Below the pieces are notes generated by a model that searched no databases, was not told the origin of the DNA, and saw only the letters and a list, made by a program, of their open reading frames with translations. Of a stretch of DNA of 64,000 nucleotides, positions 28,557-37,194 are shown in pieces. The position numbers and the translations under genes were made by a program. The DNA lies in the NCBI RefSeq assembly GCF_900454535.1, contig NZ_UGSP01000001.1, positions 803,501 through 867,500 on the forward strand. Reading direction: 5' to 3'. Source of the DNA: Avibacterium avium (lineage in GTDB: Bacteria; Pseudomonadota; Gammaproteobacteria; Enterobacterales; Pasteurellaceae). Positions within the stretch are counted from its first letter, which is position 1. Every line of letters begins with the position of its first letter.

Positions 28557-28583
28557 AAGGCGGCTTGTTCCGCCTTATTTTTT
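28557..28583 (+). terminator. Terminator of kdgR
   Basis: AAGGCGG (28557-28563) pairs with CCGCCTT (28570-28576), loop CTTGTT, then ATTTTTTAT. It lies in the gap before the convergent DUF2264 gene. Confidence 0.85.
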
Positions 28584-28635
28584 ATGGTGATTAGTTAGCG
28601 CAAAACCTTAGCGAGAAAAGTGCGGTGGTTTTTTG

Positions 28636-30129
28636 CTATTTTTTTGCTTTGTCGGGAAGATACAGGGATAATTTTGATGAAAAGGCCGTTACGCCTTTAC
28701 GCAATAAATTATTTTTCCCTCTGGTGGAGCGTCCGCAAAGCCATTCAATTCCTTTCGTTATGATGTTTTGCTGTTGTAAACAAGCTTGGGCAAAAGGAGC
28801 GTTGGGATATTGTTGATGTTCAAACAACGCCACAATTTCTTGTGTGGCTTGTGTGCCAATAATGCGCAAATTAATGGCGGGAATGCGAATATCGTAATCT
28901 CGCTGTTCAATGGCAAGGGGCTGTTCTTCAGTTTGCCAGAAAGGGATTTTTTGGCTGCCATAAAGTAACAAAATGAAAGGACGTAATGACCACAAACCAC
29001 TTGCAGCGCCACTATAAGGATCAACTAGTCGTCTGTCTTTTTGCAATAAGCCTTGTGTTACATTGCCGTGCGCAATGGCATCTTGCTGAATAAAGAAATG
29101 CGTTAGGCAAGATAAAATACGCTTACCTTGCCCATTGCTTTTTTGTTGTTGGATCATTGTGCTAATTAAAGCGGTAGGTGCGGCGAAACGGTAGGGTAGG
29201 CTGCGCCCGAAAAAAGCAAAACCTTGTGGCGCAAATAAATAGTGAAAATCTTGACAAAATTCCATCGCACTTTGCTGAATGAAAGTGCGGTCAAAATTGG
29301 GTGAAATTTGATCGAGCCAAAATAGCCCATAATGGAAGCCCCAAGAGTTGTAATAATCGAAATTGCCTTTCTCACCATCACGAAACCAGCCATTACCCAC
29401 ATAAAATTCTTTAATTCGTTGATAGCGTTCGTGGTTAATTTCATCAATACCAGTAAGATCTTTTACTACAAACTGCACTAATAAAATAAACAAATGCCAG
29501 TTGTTGTCCACGGTTTGCACTTGGTTAATTTGGCGTAACCAATCAATGATTTGCTGTTTTTGCTGGGCGTTGTAATGCGTCCAAACGTGTTCTTTGCTTA
29601 ACCACAGAGCCAAAGCGAAATCCGCACTTTCGCAGATTGTTTGCTGAAAACTTTTTAATTCTCCCCAATAGCCTGAATGGCTGGGATCAGTGGCATTGAG
29701 AAAGCCAGCGGATAAGGCCTGTTGCACTTGCTTAACAAGAGTGGGATTGGTATTAGGTTGATAATGTAAATAGGCAGCTAACAAAGGATAGTTGCGTGCA
29801 GCTCCTTCAATGGAATCGGAAACCATTCCTTGTTCAGAAGGATAGCCGTGATAATCGGCACGAGCATAGCCATCATTGGCATAATGAAGAAAGGAGCGGA
29901 TAAAATAACTCACCAATAATTCAAACTTTTCTTGCGAAAAGGTGGAATCTTTTGTAAATGCCTGTTTGAGCTGTTTATCAATAAGAGGATCAGTATTGCC
30001 AAACAAGGCTTTTCGTTTCACTGAACGCTGCAATCTTTCCTTAAATGCCCGCCAATAATCCCGTAAACGAGGATGTTCGTGAGCTAAATAAGGTCGTTCA
30101 GTAAAACGAATTTGAGGTTGGGTTGGCAT
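28636..30129 (-). CDS. DUF2264 family protein, candidate alpha/alpha-barrel glycoside-acting enzyme
   Basis: A 497-residue protein without signal peptide, so cytoplasmic. I recognise the DUF2264 pattern: ADYHGYPSEQGMVSDSIEGA followed by ARNYPLLAAYLHY near residues 90-125, NNWHLFILLVQFVVKD and GWFRDGEKGNFDYYNSWGFH near 225-270, and PYSGAASGLWSL near 385. Aromatic-rich, all-helical composition suggests an (alpha/alpha)-barrel such as glycoside hydrolases or lyases have. It is transcribed behind the Tat sulfatase, 48 bp downstream with an intervening hairpin. Activity is not established to my knowledge; in this context a role on unsaturated or sulfated uronyl-hexosamine sugars is inferred. Confidence 0.7.
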   Translation of the reverse strand: MPTQPQIRFTERPYLAHEHPRLRDYWRAFKERLQRSVKRKALFGNTDPLIDKQLKQAFTKDSTFSQEKFELLVSYFIRSFLHYANDGYARADYHGYPSEQGMVSDSIEGAARNYPLLAAYLHYQPNTNPTLVKQVQQALSAGFLNATDPSHSGYWGELKSFQQTICESADFALALWLSKEHVWTHYNAQQKQQIIDWLRQINQVQTVDNNWHLFILLVQFVVKDLTGIDEINHERYQRIKEFYVGNGWFRDGEKGNFDYYNSWGFHYGLFWLDQISPNFDRTFIQQSAMEFCQDFHYLFAPQGFAFFGRSLPYRFAAPTALISTMIQQQKSNGQGKRILSCLTHFFIQQDAIAHGNVTQGLLQKDRRLVDPYSGAASGLWSLRPFILLLYGSQKIPFWQTEEQPLAIEQRDYDIRIPAINLRIIGTQATQEIVALFEHQQYPNAPFAQACLQQQNIITKGIEWLCGRSTRGKNNLLRKGVTAFSSKLSLYLPDKAKK

Positions 30130-30145
30130 TTATCCGCTCCTAGTT

Positions 30146-30171
30146 GCACTCACTGAACATTCAGTGAGTGC
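30146..30171. other. Intercistronic hairpin between Tat sulfatase and DUF2264 genes
   Basis: GCACTCACTGAA (30146-30157) and TTCAGTGAGTGC (30160-30171) form a perfect 12-bp stem with a 2-nt centre and no T run. It is probably an mRNA processing or stability element that sets different levels for the two gene products. Confidence 0.7.
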
Positions 30172-30177
30172 GTGCTG

Positions 30178-31746
30178 TTAGGCTTTTGGTGCCGCACAGC
30201 TTTCCAGTTGTTTTTTCATTTTTTTCGTTGGGCCAGTAATGAATTCCACTGGACGCCAAGAATCACCAGTTTTTTCTAACCAAGGCAATAATTCTTCTTT
30301 GATCAGTTTTTGTACCAATTCAGGATTGCTATCTGCAATATTCTTCATTTGGTATGGATCTGCCACATTATCAAAGAGTTTATATTTCAATGGTTCGCCA
30401 TCTTGACGATCAACTTCTAATGTGTGAGTTTTGGTGCGCACGCCACGTCTGCCAAAAGAAGGTTGACCATAAGGCACAAAGAGATAGAGCTGAGAAGTTG
30501 GGCTAACCCCTTTGTCGTGTAGCACTTGTTCTGCCAAGCTCACCCCTTCCACGCTATCTGGAATGCTATCTTTGAAACCAAGAAGATCTAAGATGGTTGG
30601 ATAAATATCTGGCGCAGACATTAAGCTCTCATTCACACCCGCAGGGATTTTGCCCGGTAAGCGGAACATCATTGGCACGCGCATTGATTCTTCATAAATA
30701 TTATTTTTGGTTGGCGCACCGTGAGAACCCATACAACAACCGTGGTCAGAGAAGAACACTACTAAGGTGTTGTCTGCCAAGCCTTGTTTGTCAAGTTCGG
30801 CAAGAATGCGGCCAAATTGGTCATCAACCCCTGAAACCATCGCCAAGTATTCTTTGAAATATTGCGGACCGTAGCCTTCTTGATATTTTTTATCCCAATC
30901 TACATTTGGGCGTGTGTTGAGTTCTTTAGAACTTTGCGGATACATATCAAGATATTTTTGTGGCACTTGATCATAAGGGGAATGAGGTGGGTTCATTGAA
31001 ACCACTAAGGCGAACGGTTTGCTTGGATCGCGATATTGATTACCTTCATTGCGAAGATATTTAATCGCCATATCTGCCTCGTGTTCAGGCCCCCATTGAT
31101 CAACATATTCAGGGTATTCACGCGGCGTGTCATTGCCCCAATACATTGGTTTTAAATGAAGATCATAAGTACCATAAGAATACCAGAAATCAAAACCGTG
31201 ACGGCGATCTGGTGGTGTCCAATCATTCCAATAGCGTCCTTCCATTGGGTTGTTGTAGCTCTTAATGTACGGCTCTTGCGGCACGTCCAAATGCCATTTA
31301 CCAATGTAACCTAACGAATACCCCTCATCTTTTAATACATCAGACCAACATTTTGCATAAGGGGAAAGTTCAATCCCTACTTTGCCACCGTAATCGTGAG
31401 TATTGCCTGTTACACCGTTGTGTAATGGATATTTACCTGTCATTAACATTCCACGGAAAGGCGAACAAAGCGGATAGTTTGATGCCATTTGATCCATCAC
31501 CTTAGCTGTTTTAGCAAAGGCATCAAGATGGGGGGTAATAGCTGGATCTTGATGTTTAAATCCTTGTGCCATTGCACGCATTTCATCAGGAAAAACTAAC
31601 AGTAAATTTAAGGGTTTTTCTGGTTTTTTGCTCGTACAGCGGTCTTTTTCTGAAGCCATAGCGGTTTTAGATACACCCGCTGATAATGCTGCAGCAGCGC
31701 CTGTTGTTGCAACGCCCTTTATAAAATTACGACGTGAGATACTCAT
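30178..31746 (-). CDS. Tat-exported Cys-type sulfatase
   Basis: A 522-residue sulfatase. The N-terminus MSISRRNFIKGVATTGAAAA is a twin-arginine signal (SRRNFIK, then an alanine-rich core to about residue 31). The formylglycine motif is CSPFR in NYPLCSPFRGMLMTGKYP, to be oxidised by the anSME encoded at 39030-40226. Metal and substrate residues follow in GYIGKWHLD, NPPHSPYD and FFSDHG. The first metal pair reads PDE rather than the usual DD. It would remove sulfate from a sugar in the periplasm. The ATG at 31746 follows GAGGAGC; an upstream frame start adds five residues. Regiospecificity (4-O, 6-O or 2-O) cannot be read. Confidence 0.88.
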   Translation of the reverse strand: MSISRRNFIKGVATTGAAAALSAGVSKTAMASEKDRCTSKKPEKPLNLLLVFPDEMRAMAQGFKHQDPAITPHLDAFAKTAKVMDQMASNYPLCSPFRGMLMTGKYPLHNGVTGNTHDYGGKVGIELSPYAKCWSDVLKDEGYSLGYIGKWHLDVPQEPYIKSYNNPMEGRYWNDWTPPDRRHGFDFWYSYGTYDLHLKPMYWGNDTPREYPEYVDQWGPEHEADMAIKYLRNEGNQYRDPSKPFALVVSMNPPHSPYDQVPQKYLDMYPQSSKELNTRPNVDWDKKYQEGYGPQYFKEYLAMVSGVDDQFGRILAELDKQGLADNTLVVFFSDHGCCMGSHGAPTKNNIYEESMRVPMMFRLPGKIPAGVNESLMSAPDIYPTILDLLGFKDSIPDSVEGVSLAEQVLHDKGVSPTSQLYLFVPYGQPSFGRRGVRTKTHTLEVDRQDGEPLKYKLFDNVADPYQMKNIADSNPELVQKLIKEELLPWLEKTGDSWRPVEFITGPTKKMKKQLESCAAPKA

Positions 31747-31889
31747 CTTATAGCTCCTCAAACGTTTAAGTAGGATAGATTAGTTACACTTTGTTGTACG
31801 AATATCTAAAACAAAGTACGGTCATTTTTTCATAAAAATGACTGCCTAACCATATTTTAAAACATCGTTTTACAAAAAATATTTTATTT

Positions 31890-31905
31890 TGTGAATTAGA
31901 TCACA
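31890..31905. promoter_or_regulatory. Perfect CRP site between the Tat sulfatase and agaZ operons
   Basis: TGTGA-ATTAGA-TCACA matches the CRP consensus at all ten half-site positions. With the TATAAT at 31946-31951 its centre lies near -60/-61 of the rightward start, the class I activation position. It can also serve the leftward sulfatase-DUF2264 unit. Confidence 0.8.
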
Positions 31906-31945
31906 GATTTTGATTTTGGTATTTTTTTGCTTTGATTTCTTTCGT

Positions 31946-31988
31946 TATAATCATCTTAAAACAATATGAAAGTGAAATTTCTTTCATA
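31946..31988 (+). promoter_or_regulatory. Promoter -10 and palindromic operator of the agaZ operon
   Basis: A consensus TATAAT (31946-31951) has a poor -35 (T-rich), as expected for a CRP-dependent promoter. Just downstream, TATGAAAG (31965-31972) and CTTTCATA (31981-31988) are arms of an imperfect 24-bp palindrome likely covering the early transcribed region. It is a candidate operator for KdgR or AgaR. Further TTTCGTTTTCGTC-like repeats lie on the minus strand at about 31990-32005. Confidence 0.6.
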
Positions 31989-32033
31989 ATGACGAAAACG
32001 AAATTTAGTATACCGAAAAGGAAGTAAATAAAA

Positions 32034-33317
32034 ATGAGTATTTTGCTAAACCTAATCCAACGACATAAAGCGGGCGAGGCAACCGGAATTTATTCGGTTT
32101 GTTCTGCTCATCCCCTTGTATTAGAAGCGTCATTGTTGCAGGCAAAACAAGATCAAACGCCATTACTTATTGAAGCAACCTCTAACCAAGTGGATCAATT
32201 TGGTGGTTATACAGGAATGACACCTGCAGATTTTCGCCACTTTGTTGAAAAATTAGCAGATGAAGTAGGATTTCCGCGTGATCAATTAATTTTAGGTGGC
32301 GACCATTTAGGGCCTAATCGTTGGCAAGGATTAACCGCTGATGAGGCAATGGCAAACGCAGAGAAACTTATTGAAGCTTATGTTGCAGCAGGATTTGAAA
32401 AAATTCATTTAGATTGCAGTATGTCTTGCAAAGGCGATCCTGTACCTTTGTCTGATGAAATTGTGGCAGAACGTGCCGCTCGTCTTGCTGTAGTTGCAGA
32501 ACAAACGGCAGCGAAAAATGGCTTTGCTGATCGCATCGTTTACATTGTTGGCACAGAAGTTCCTGTACCAGGCGGTGAAGCAGAAGAAATTGCCGAATTA
32601 GAAGTAACTTCACCAAGTGCCGCGAAAGCCACCATTAATGCTCATCAACAAGCCCTTGCTCGCGTTGGGTTAGAACATATTTGGCCACGCGTAATTGGTT
32701 TGGTGGTGCAGCCAGGCGTGGAGTTTGATCACACTAAAGTGATTGATTTTATTCCAGAGAAAGCGCAAGCCTTAAGCCAAGTGGTCAATGATTATGAAAA
32801 TCTAGTGTTTGAAGCACATTCTACTGATTATCAAACAGAAGAAGCTTACAAAGCCTTAGTAAAAAATCACTTTGCGATTTTAAAAGTTGGGCCGGCATTA
32901 ACGTTTGCATTGCGTGAGGGTTTATATGCTTTATGTGCAATGGAAGACTATTTATTCCCAGCAGAACAACGTTCCAACTTACTCGCCGTGCTTGAAGAGC
33001 AAATGTTAGCACACCCAGAAAACTGGCAAAAATACTATCACGGCACAGAATTAGAGCAACGTTTTGCAAGAAGTTTTAGCTTTAGTGATCGTATTCGTTA
33101 TTACTGGACAAATCCTGAAATTGCTGCGGCAGTGGAGAAATTGTTAGCGAATTTTGACAATCTGGATATTCCATTACCACTATTAAGCCAATATTTACCA
33201 GAGCAATATGTTGCTGTGCGCGAAGGCACACTTGCACCACGCGGTAGAGAATTAGTGCTAGACAAAGTCCGTGCAGTTGTTCGCCAATACGCCTTAGCAA
33301 GTTTTTTCAATAAATAA
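32034..33317 (+). CDS. agaZ: KbaZ/GatZ/AgaZ family protein (tagatose-bisphosphate aldolase non-catalytic subunit or tagatose-6-phosphate kinase)
   Basis: A 427-residue TIM-barrel-like protein of the GatZ/KbaZ family: [55 protein letters not shown] and FEAHSTDYQ. In E. coli such proteins stabilise the class II aldolases GatY/KbaY. In GalNAc pathway reconstructions AgaZ has instead been proposed as tagatose-6-phosphate kinase. No GatY/KbaY is present here; a class I LacD is, so a chaperone role is doubtful. It is first gene of a long operon behind a CRP-dependent promoter. Confidence 0.85.
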   Translation: MSILLNLIQRHKAGEATGIYSVCSAHPLVLEASLLQAKQDQTPLLIEATSNQVDQFGGYTGMTPADFRHFVEKLADEVGFPRDQLILGGDHLGPNRWQGLTADEAMANAEKLIEAYVAAGFEKIHLDCSMSCKGDPVPLSDEIVAERAARLAVVAEQTAAKNGFADRIVYIVGTEVPVPGGEAEEIAELEVTSPSAAKATINAHQQALARVGLEHIWPRVIGLVVQPGVEFDHTKVIDFIPEKAQALSQVVNDYENLVFEAHSTDYQTEEAYKALVKNHFAILKVGPALTFALREGLYALCAMEDYLFPAEQRSNLLAVLEEQMLAHPENWQKYYHGTELEQRFARSFSFSDRIRYYWTNPEIAAAVEKLLANFDNLDIPLPLLSQYLPEQYVAVREGTLAPRGRELVLDKVRAVVRQYALASFFNK

Positions 33318-33332
33318 TTGAGGATAGATAAG

Positions 33333-34493
33333 ATGACAAGTTATTTAGGATTTTCAGAAAGCGAATTAGTGGCAGGCAAAGCCATTATGACCGCAAAAGA
33401 AATTGAGCATCAGCCTCAGGCTTGGTTACAAGCATTACAGACAGTGGAAGCGCAACGTCAGCAAATCTTAGATTTCATTGCGCCTGTAATGAATGCAGCA
33501 AATGGACGTGTGATTTTCACCGGTGCAGGAACCTCAGCTTTCGTGGGGCATTCCTTACAGCCTTTCGTTTTAACCTTAACGGATAAACGAGTGGAATCCA
33601 TTGCCACAACAGATATTGTGTCTAATCCTTACCAATATTTTGCACAGGACGTGCCAACCTTATTAATTTCTTTCGCGCGTTCAGGCAACAGCCCTGAAAG
33701 TGTGGCTGCGGTAGAGTTAGCCAATCAGTGTTTAACCAATTGCTATCATTTATTCATTACTTGTAATGAGCAAGGCGCGTTATATCAAAATGCGCAAAAA
33801 AATGACCGCACTTTAGCCTTATTAATGCCACCACAAACCAATGACGGCGGTTTTGCAATGACATCTAGCTTTAGCTCAATGATGTTATCCGCGCTTTCAG
33901 TGTTCTTATTGCCAAAAGGCTCAGTAGTTGAACAGCTACAATTTATTTGCGATGCCACAGAAAAATTGATCCCACGTTATGTGGATTATGCACGCCAACT
34001 TTCTAAGGTTGATATGGAGCGCATTATCTATTTAGGTAGTGGTGGCTTACAAGGCCTTGCACAAGAATCTGCGTTGAAAATTTTGGAATTAACCGCAGGG
34101 CGTATTGTGGCAACCTATGATTCACCACTTGGTTTCCGCCACGGGCCTAAATCTATTGTGAATCCTAAAACAGTGGTCGTAGAATTTTTATCAAATCAAC
34201 CTTATACCCGTTTATATGATCTTGATTTATATAATGAATTGCGCCGCGATAATATCGCAAGTCGCGTTGTATGTTTAACTGCGCAAGCAGGCGTGGGAGG
34301 TGAAGATGTGATTGAAGTGGAAGGCTTTAGCAATGCACCAGATTATGCCTTGTTATTCCCATACATTGTCTTTGCGCAAGTGAATTCATTTTATAGTTCT
34401 TTCAGTCGTGGTATCACCACCGACAATCCTTGCCCAACAGGTGAAGTAAACCGAGTGGTTCAAGGCGTTATTATTCACCCATTTAATTCATAA
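33333..34493 (+). CDS. agaS: Galactosamine-6-phosphate deaminase/isomerase AgaS (SIS domains)
   Basis: A 386-residue protein with two sugar-isomerase domains: VIFTGAGTSAFVGHSL, LLISFARSGNSPES, IYLGSGGLQGLAQESALKILELTAG and LGFRHGPKSI. AgaS converts galactosamine-6-phosphate to tagatose-6-phosphate and ammonia. The ATG at 33333 (MTSYLGFSES) follows TTGAGGATAG; the frame extends five residues upstream. It lies 15 bp after agaZ and directly before the PTS genes, as in aga clusters of E. coli. Confidence 0.92.
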   Translation: MTSYLGFSESELVAGKAIMTAKEIEHQPQAWLQALQTVEAQRQQILDFIAPVMNAANGRVIFTGAGTSAFVGHSLQPFVLTLTDKRVESIATTDIVSNPYQYFAQDVPTLLISFARSGNSPESVAAVELANQCLTNCYHLFITCNEQGALYQNAQKNDRTLALLMPPQTNDGGFAMTSSFSSMMLSALSVFLLPKGSVVEQLQFICDATEKLIPRYVDYARQLSKVDMERIIYLGSGGLQGLAQESALKILELTAGRIVATYDSPLGFRHGPKSIVNPKTVVVEFLSNQPYTRLYDLDLYNELRRDNIASRVVCLTAQAGVGGEDVIEVEGFSNAPDYALLFPYIVFAQVNSFYSSFSRGITTDNPCPTGEVNRVVQGVIIHPFNS

Positions 34494-34507
34494 TTAAGGA
34501 GATTTTT

Positions 34508-34996
34508 ATGTCAGCACCTAATATTGTATGGACACGAATTGACGAGCGTTTACTACACGGACAAATCCGTATTACTTGGGGTAAACACTCAGAAGCCAAT
34601 TTGATTTTAGTGGCAAACGATGAAGCAGCAGAAGGCCCAAATGCGGCATTTATGCAAGCGGGTATGAAAGCTTCAGCGGGTGGTGAATATGCTGTGCGTT
34701 TCTTCACAATCCAAAAAACCATTGATGTGATTCATAAAGCATCGCCACAACAAAAAATCTTTATTTTATGTAACAATCCAACAGATGTCGCACGCTTAGT
34801 TGAAGGTGGTGTGCCTATCAAACATTGCAATATCGGTAATATGCACTTCCATGAAGGAAAAAAACAATTGACTAAAACGGTTTCTGTTGATGAAAAGGAT
34901 CTTGACGCGTTCCGCCGTATGGTGAACGCAGGGGTAACTTGCACAATCCAAAATACGCCGGACGCACAAGAAATCGATATTAAACAATATCTTTAA
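34508..34996 (+). CDS. agaV: PTS IIB component, mannose/N-acetylgalactosamine family (AgaV)
   Basis: A 162-residue cytoplasmic IIB of the mannose-sorbose PTS family. The phosphorylated His is His17 in RIDERLLHGQ. It passes phosphate from IIA to the incoming sugar. It lies in the order agaV-agaW-agaE with agaF behind. It resembles AgaV for GalNAc, but related streptococcal systems take up unsaturated glycosaminoglycan disaccharides, so the true substrate is open. Confidence 0.9.
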   Translation: MSAPNIVWTRIDERLLHGQIRITWGKHSEANLILVANDEAAEGPNAAFMQAGMKASAGGEYAVRFFTIQKTIDVIHKASPQQKIFILCNNPTDVARLVEGGVPIKHCNIGNMHFHEGKKQLTKTVSVDEKDLDAFRRMVNAGVTCTIQNTPDAQEIDIKQYL

Positions 34997-35015
34997 TACT
35001 CAATAAGGAGCGTTT

Positions 35016-35786
35016 ATGTTAACTGAAGCATTATTAGTCGCCGTTTGGGCGTTCTTCTGTGGTATCGATAAATACGATGTCGCATTAAATATCCACCGTC
35101 CGTTAATCACAGGGCCTGTTGTGGGCTTGATTATGGGGGATTTGCAATTAGGCTTAATCACAGGTGCAACACTGGAATTAGCTTGGTTAGGTTTAGTGCC
35201 TAATGCTGGGGCTCAGCCACCAGATGTAACAATGGGTACTATCGCTGCAGTGGCTTTCGCCGCAATGACAGGTCAAAGTGCAGAAGTGGCAATGGGTGTA
35301 GGTATGCCAATTGCGGTGTTAATGCAAATGTTGGTGATTGGTTTCTTCGCATTAACTTCATTCACAATGGGTAAAGCCGATGAGTATGCGGAACAAGCGA
35401 ATCCAAATGGTATTGATTTCTTATTGATTTCGACGATTTCATTACGTTCATTAATGTATGCAATCGTTGCCTTTATTACCGTGTACTTTGGTGAACACGC
35501 AGCAGATTGGATCAACAATAACTCACCAAAAGCATTATTAGAAGGCTTAGGCTTAGGTGCGCGTTTAGTTCCAGCAATCGGTTTTGCAATGTTATTAAAA
35601 ATTATGTGGTCAAAACAAGTTGCGGGTGTGTTCTTCATCGGTTTCGTTGCAACCACTTACTTAAAACTACCAATTATGGCCGTTGCAATCATCGGTGGTT
35701 CAATCGCAGTACTTTATTTCTACTTCTCAGGTAACAGCAATAACAACAACCAATCACAAGCACAGGAGTTCGAAGATGGAATCTAA
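35016..35786 (+). CDS. agaW: PTS IIC component, mannose/N-acetylgalactosamine family (AgaW)
   Basis: A 256-residue polytopic membrane protein of the EII-Sor/Man IIC family: FFCGIDKYDVALNIHRPLI at the start, GPVVGLIMGDLQLGLITGAT and ELAWLGLVPNAGAQPPDV follow. These are the conserved re-entrant-loop motifs of IIC. With IID it forms the sugar channel. It overlaps agaE by 11 bp. Confidence 0.92.
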   Translation: MLTEALLVAVWAFFCGIDKYDVALNIHRPLITGPVVGLIMGDLQLGLITGATLELAWLGLVPNAGAQPPDVTMGTIAAVAFAAMTGQSAEVAMGVGMPIAVLMQMLVIGFFALTSFTMGKADEYAEQANPNGIDFLLISTISLRSLMYAIVAFITVYFGEHAADWINNNSPKALLEGLGLGARLVPAIGFAMLLKIMWSKQVAGVFFIGFVATTYLKLPIMAVAIIGGSIAVLYFYFSGNSNNNNQSQAQEFEDGI

Positions 35787-36642
35787 AAACGTAAATAATC
35801 AAGTAAATCTTGTTGATGATATCGATGCGTATCAAGATCAAACCGTTCGCAAAGTGATTACAAAAGGTGATCTTTGGAAATGTGCGATTCGTGGTTTGTT
35901 TATGGAAGGGAACTTCAACTTTGAACGTATGCAAGCAGGTGGTTGGGCATATTCAATTATCCCAGCGTTGAAAAAAATTCACGGTAACAATAAATATGAT
36001 TTAGCGAAATCATTGAAAAACCACCTACAATTCTTCAATGCAAGTCCAAAACTCTTTACTTTCTTGCTTGGTACAGCCATTGCGATGGAAGAAAATAAAG
36101 AAAAACCATCTACTATCAACGTAATGAAAGTAGCAGGTATGGGGCCAACTGGAGGTATCGGTGATGGTATCGACCATATGACCATTATGCCATTAACTCT
36201 TGCATTAGGTTCATCTATTGCCATTGAAGGATCGATTGCGGGGCCGTTCGTGTTCTTTATCCTATATCAAATTTTACACTTCTTTGTGTACTTCAGCTTG
36301 ATGTTTATGGGATATAAAGCCGGTACAGCTGCGATGGTAAATATGAGTGATTCTACCGAGCGTTTAGCTAAAGCGGCGAACATTATGGGTATTTTCGTTA
36401 TCGGGGCATTATGTGCGACCTTTATACGCTTTAAAACCACGGCAACCATAGAAATGGGGGGAAAAGTGGTGGAATTACAGACCGCACTTTTCGATAAGAT
36501 TATGCCAAACTTGTTACCATTAGCCTTAGTTTTCCTAATGTTTAAATTAGTAAAAGGCACAGGCTTCTGGGCAAAACCACCAGTATTGATCTTCAGTATG
36601 CTTGCTTTCGGTGTGGTTGGACATTTAATCGGCATTATCTAA
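35776..36642 (+). CDS. agaE: PTS IID component, mannose/N-acetylgalactosamine family (AgaE)
   Basis: A 288-residue IID subunit: ITKGDLWKCAIRGLFMEGNF, FERMQAGGWAYSIIPAL, then GMGPTGGIGDGIDHM and several C-terminal membrane segments. The ATG at 35776 has AGGAG 7 bp before it. An open frame 31 codons longer lies inside agaW and is not family-like. A stable hairpin separates it from the IIA gene. Confidence 0.92.
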   Translation: MESKNVNNQVNLVDDIDAYQDQTVRKVITKGDLWKCAIRGLFMEGNFNFERMQAGGWAYSIIPALKKIHGNNKYDLAKSLKNHLQFFNASPKLFTFLLGTAIAMEENKEKPSTINVMKVAGMGPTGGIGDGIDHMTIMPLTLALGSSIAIEGSIAGPFVFFILYQILHFFVYFSLMFMGYKAGTAAMVNMSDSTERLAKAANIMGIFVIGALCATFIRFKTTATIEMGGKVVELQTALFDKIMPNLLPLALVFLMFKLVKGTGFWAKPPVLIFSMLAFGVVGHLIGII

Positions 36643-36668
36643 TGCACAGTTGAGTAATCAATGAAATC

Positions 36669-36694
36669 AGGGAATGAGAGCTATCTCATTCCCT
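36669..36694 (+). other. Intercistronic hairpin between agaE and agaF
   Basis: AGGGAATGAGA (36669-36679) pairs with TCTCATTCCCT (36684-36694), loop GCTA, no T run. It probably protects or processes the mRNA. Confidence 0.65.
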
Positions 36695-36724
36695 CCACAA
36701 TAACAAGAAAAACAAGGACAGCTT

Positions 36725-37162
36725 ATGTTAGGTATCGTGGTATCAGGTCATATTAATTTTGCTTCGGGTATGCGTTCTGCTGTACAAGCTATTGTTGGCG
36801 AACAACCGCAATTAGAATTTGTTGATTTCTTAGAATCTATGTCCACTGATGAGCTAGAAGCCCAATTATTAGCGGCGAAAGAGCGTGTAAACTCAGGGGA
36901 CGGTGTGTTATTTTTAGTGGATCTTTATGGCGGTTCTCCTTGTAATCGTGCAATCAATCTCTTATTGCAAGATCCTAATGTCGAAGTAGTGGCTGGCACA
37001 AATTTATCAATGATCGTCAATGCGGCATTAGAACGTGAGGAATTCACCTTGCGTGAATTAACGGATTGTCTTGCCAATGGCGAATTTAGCCAAATTAAAG
37101 ATTTACGCCAAGATCTTGCCGCACTTTCGCAAGATGATGAAGACGAAACAGACGGACTATAA
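36725..37162 (+). CDS. agaF: PTS IIA component, mannose family (AgaF)
   Basis: A 145-residue EIIA-Man domain. The phosphorylated His9 is in MLGIVVSGHINFASG. FLVDLYGGSPCNRAI is the conserved second motif. It accepts phosphate from HPr and gives it to AgaV. It is followed at 32 bp by the uronyl hydrolase gene, an arrangement like that of the streptococcal glycosaminoglycan PTS clusters. Confidence 0.92.
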   Translation: MLGIVVSGHINFASGMRSAVQAIVGEQPQLEFVDFLESMSTDELEAQLLAAKERVNSGDGVLFLVDLYGGSPCNRAINLLLQDPNVEVVAGTNLSMIVNAALEREEFTLRELTDCLANGEFSQIKDLRQDLAALSQDDEDETDGL

Positions 37163-37194
37163 GCATTCTGGCTTAAAATAAAAGAGGAAAAATT

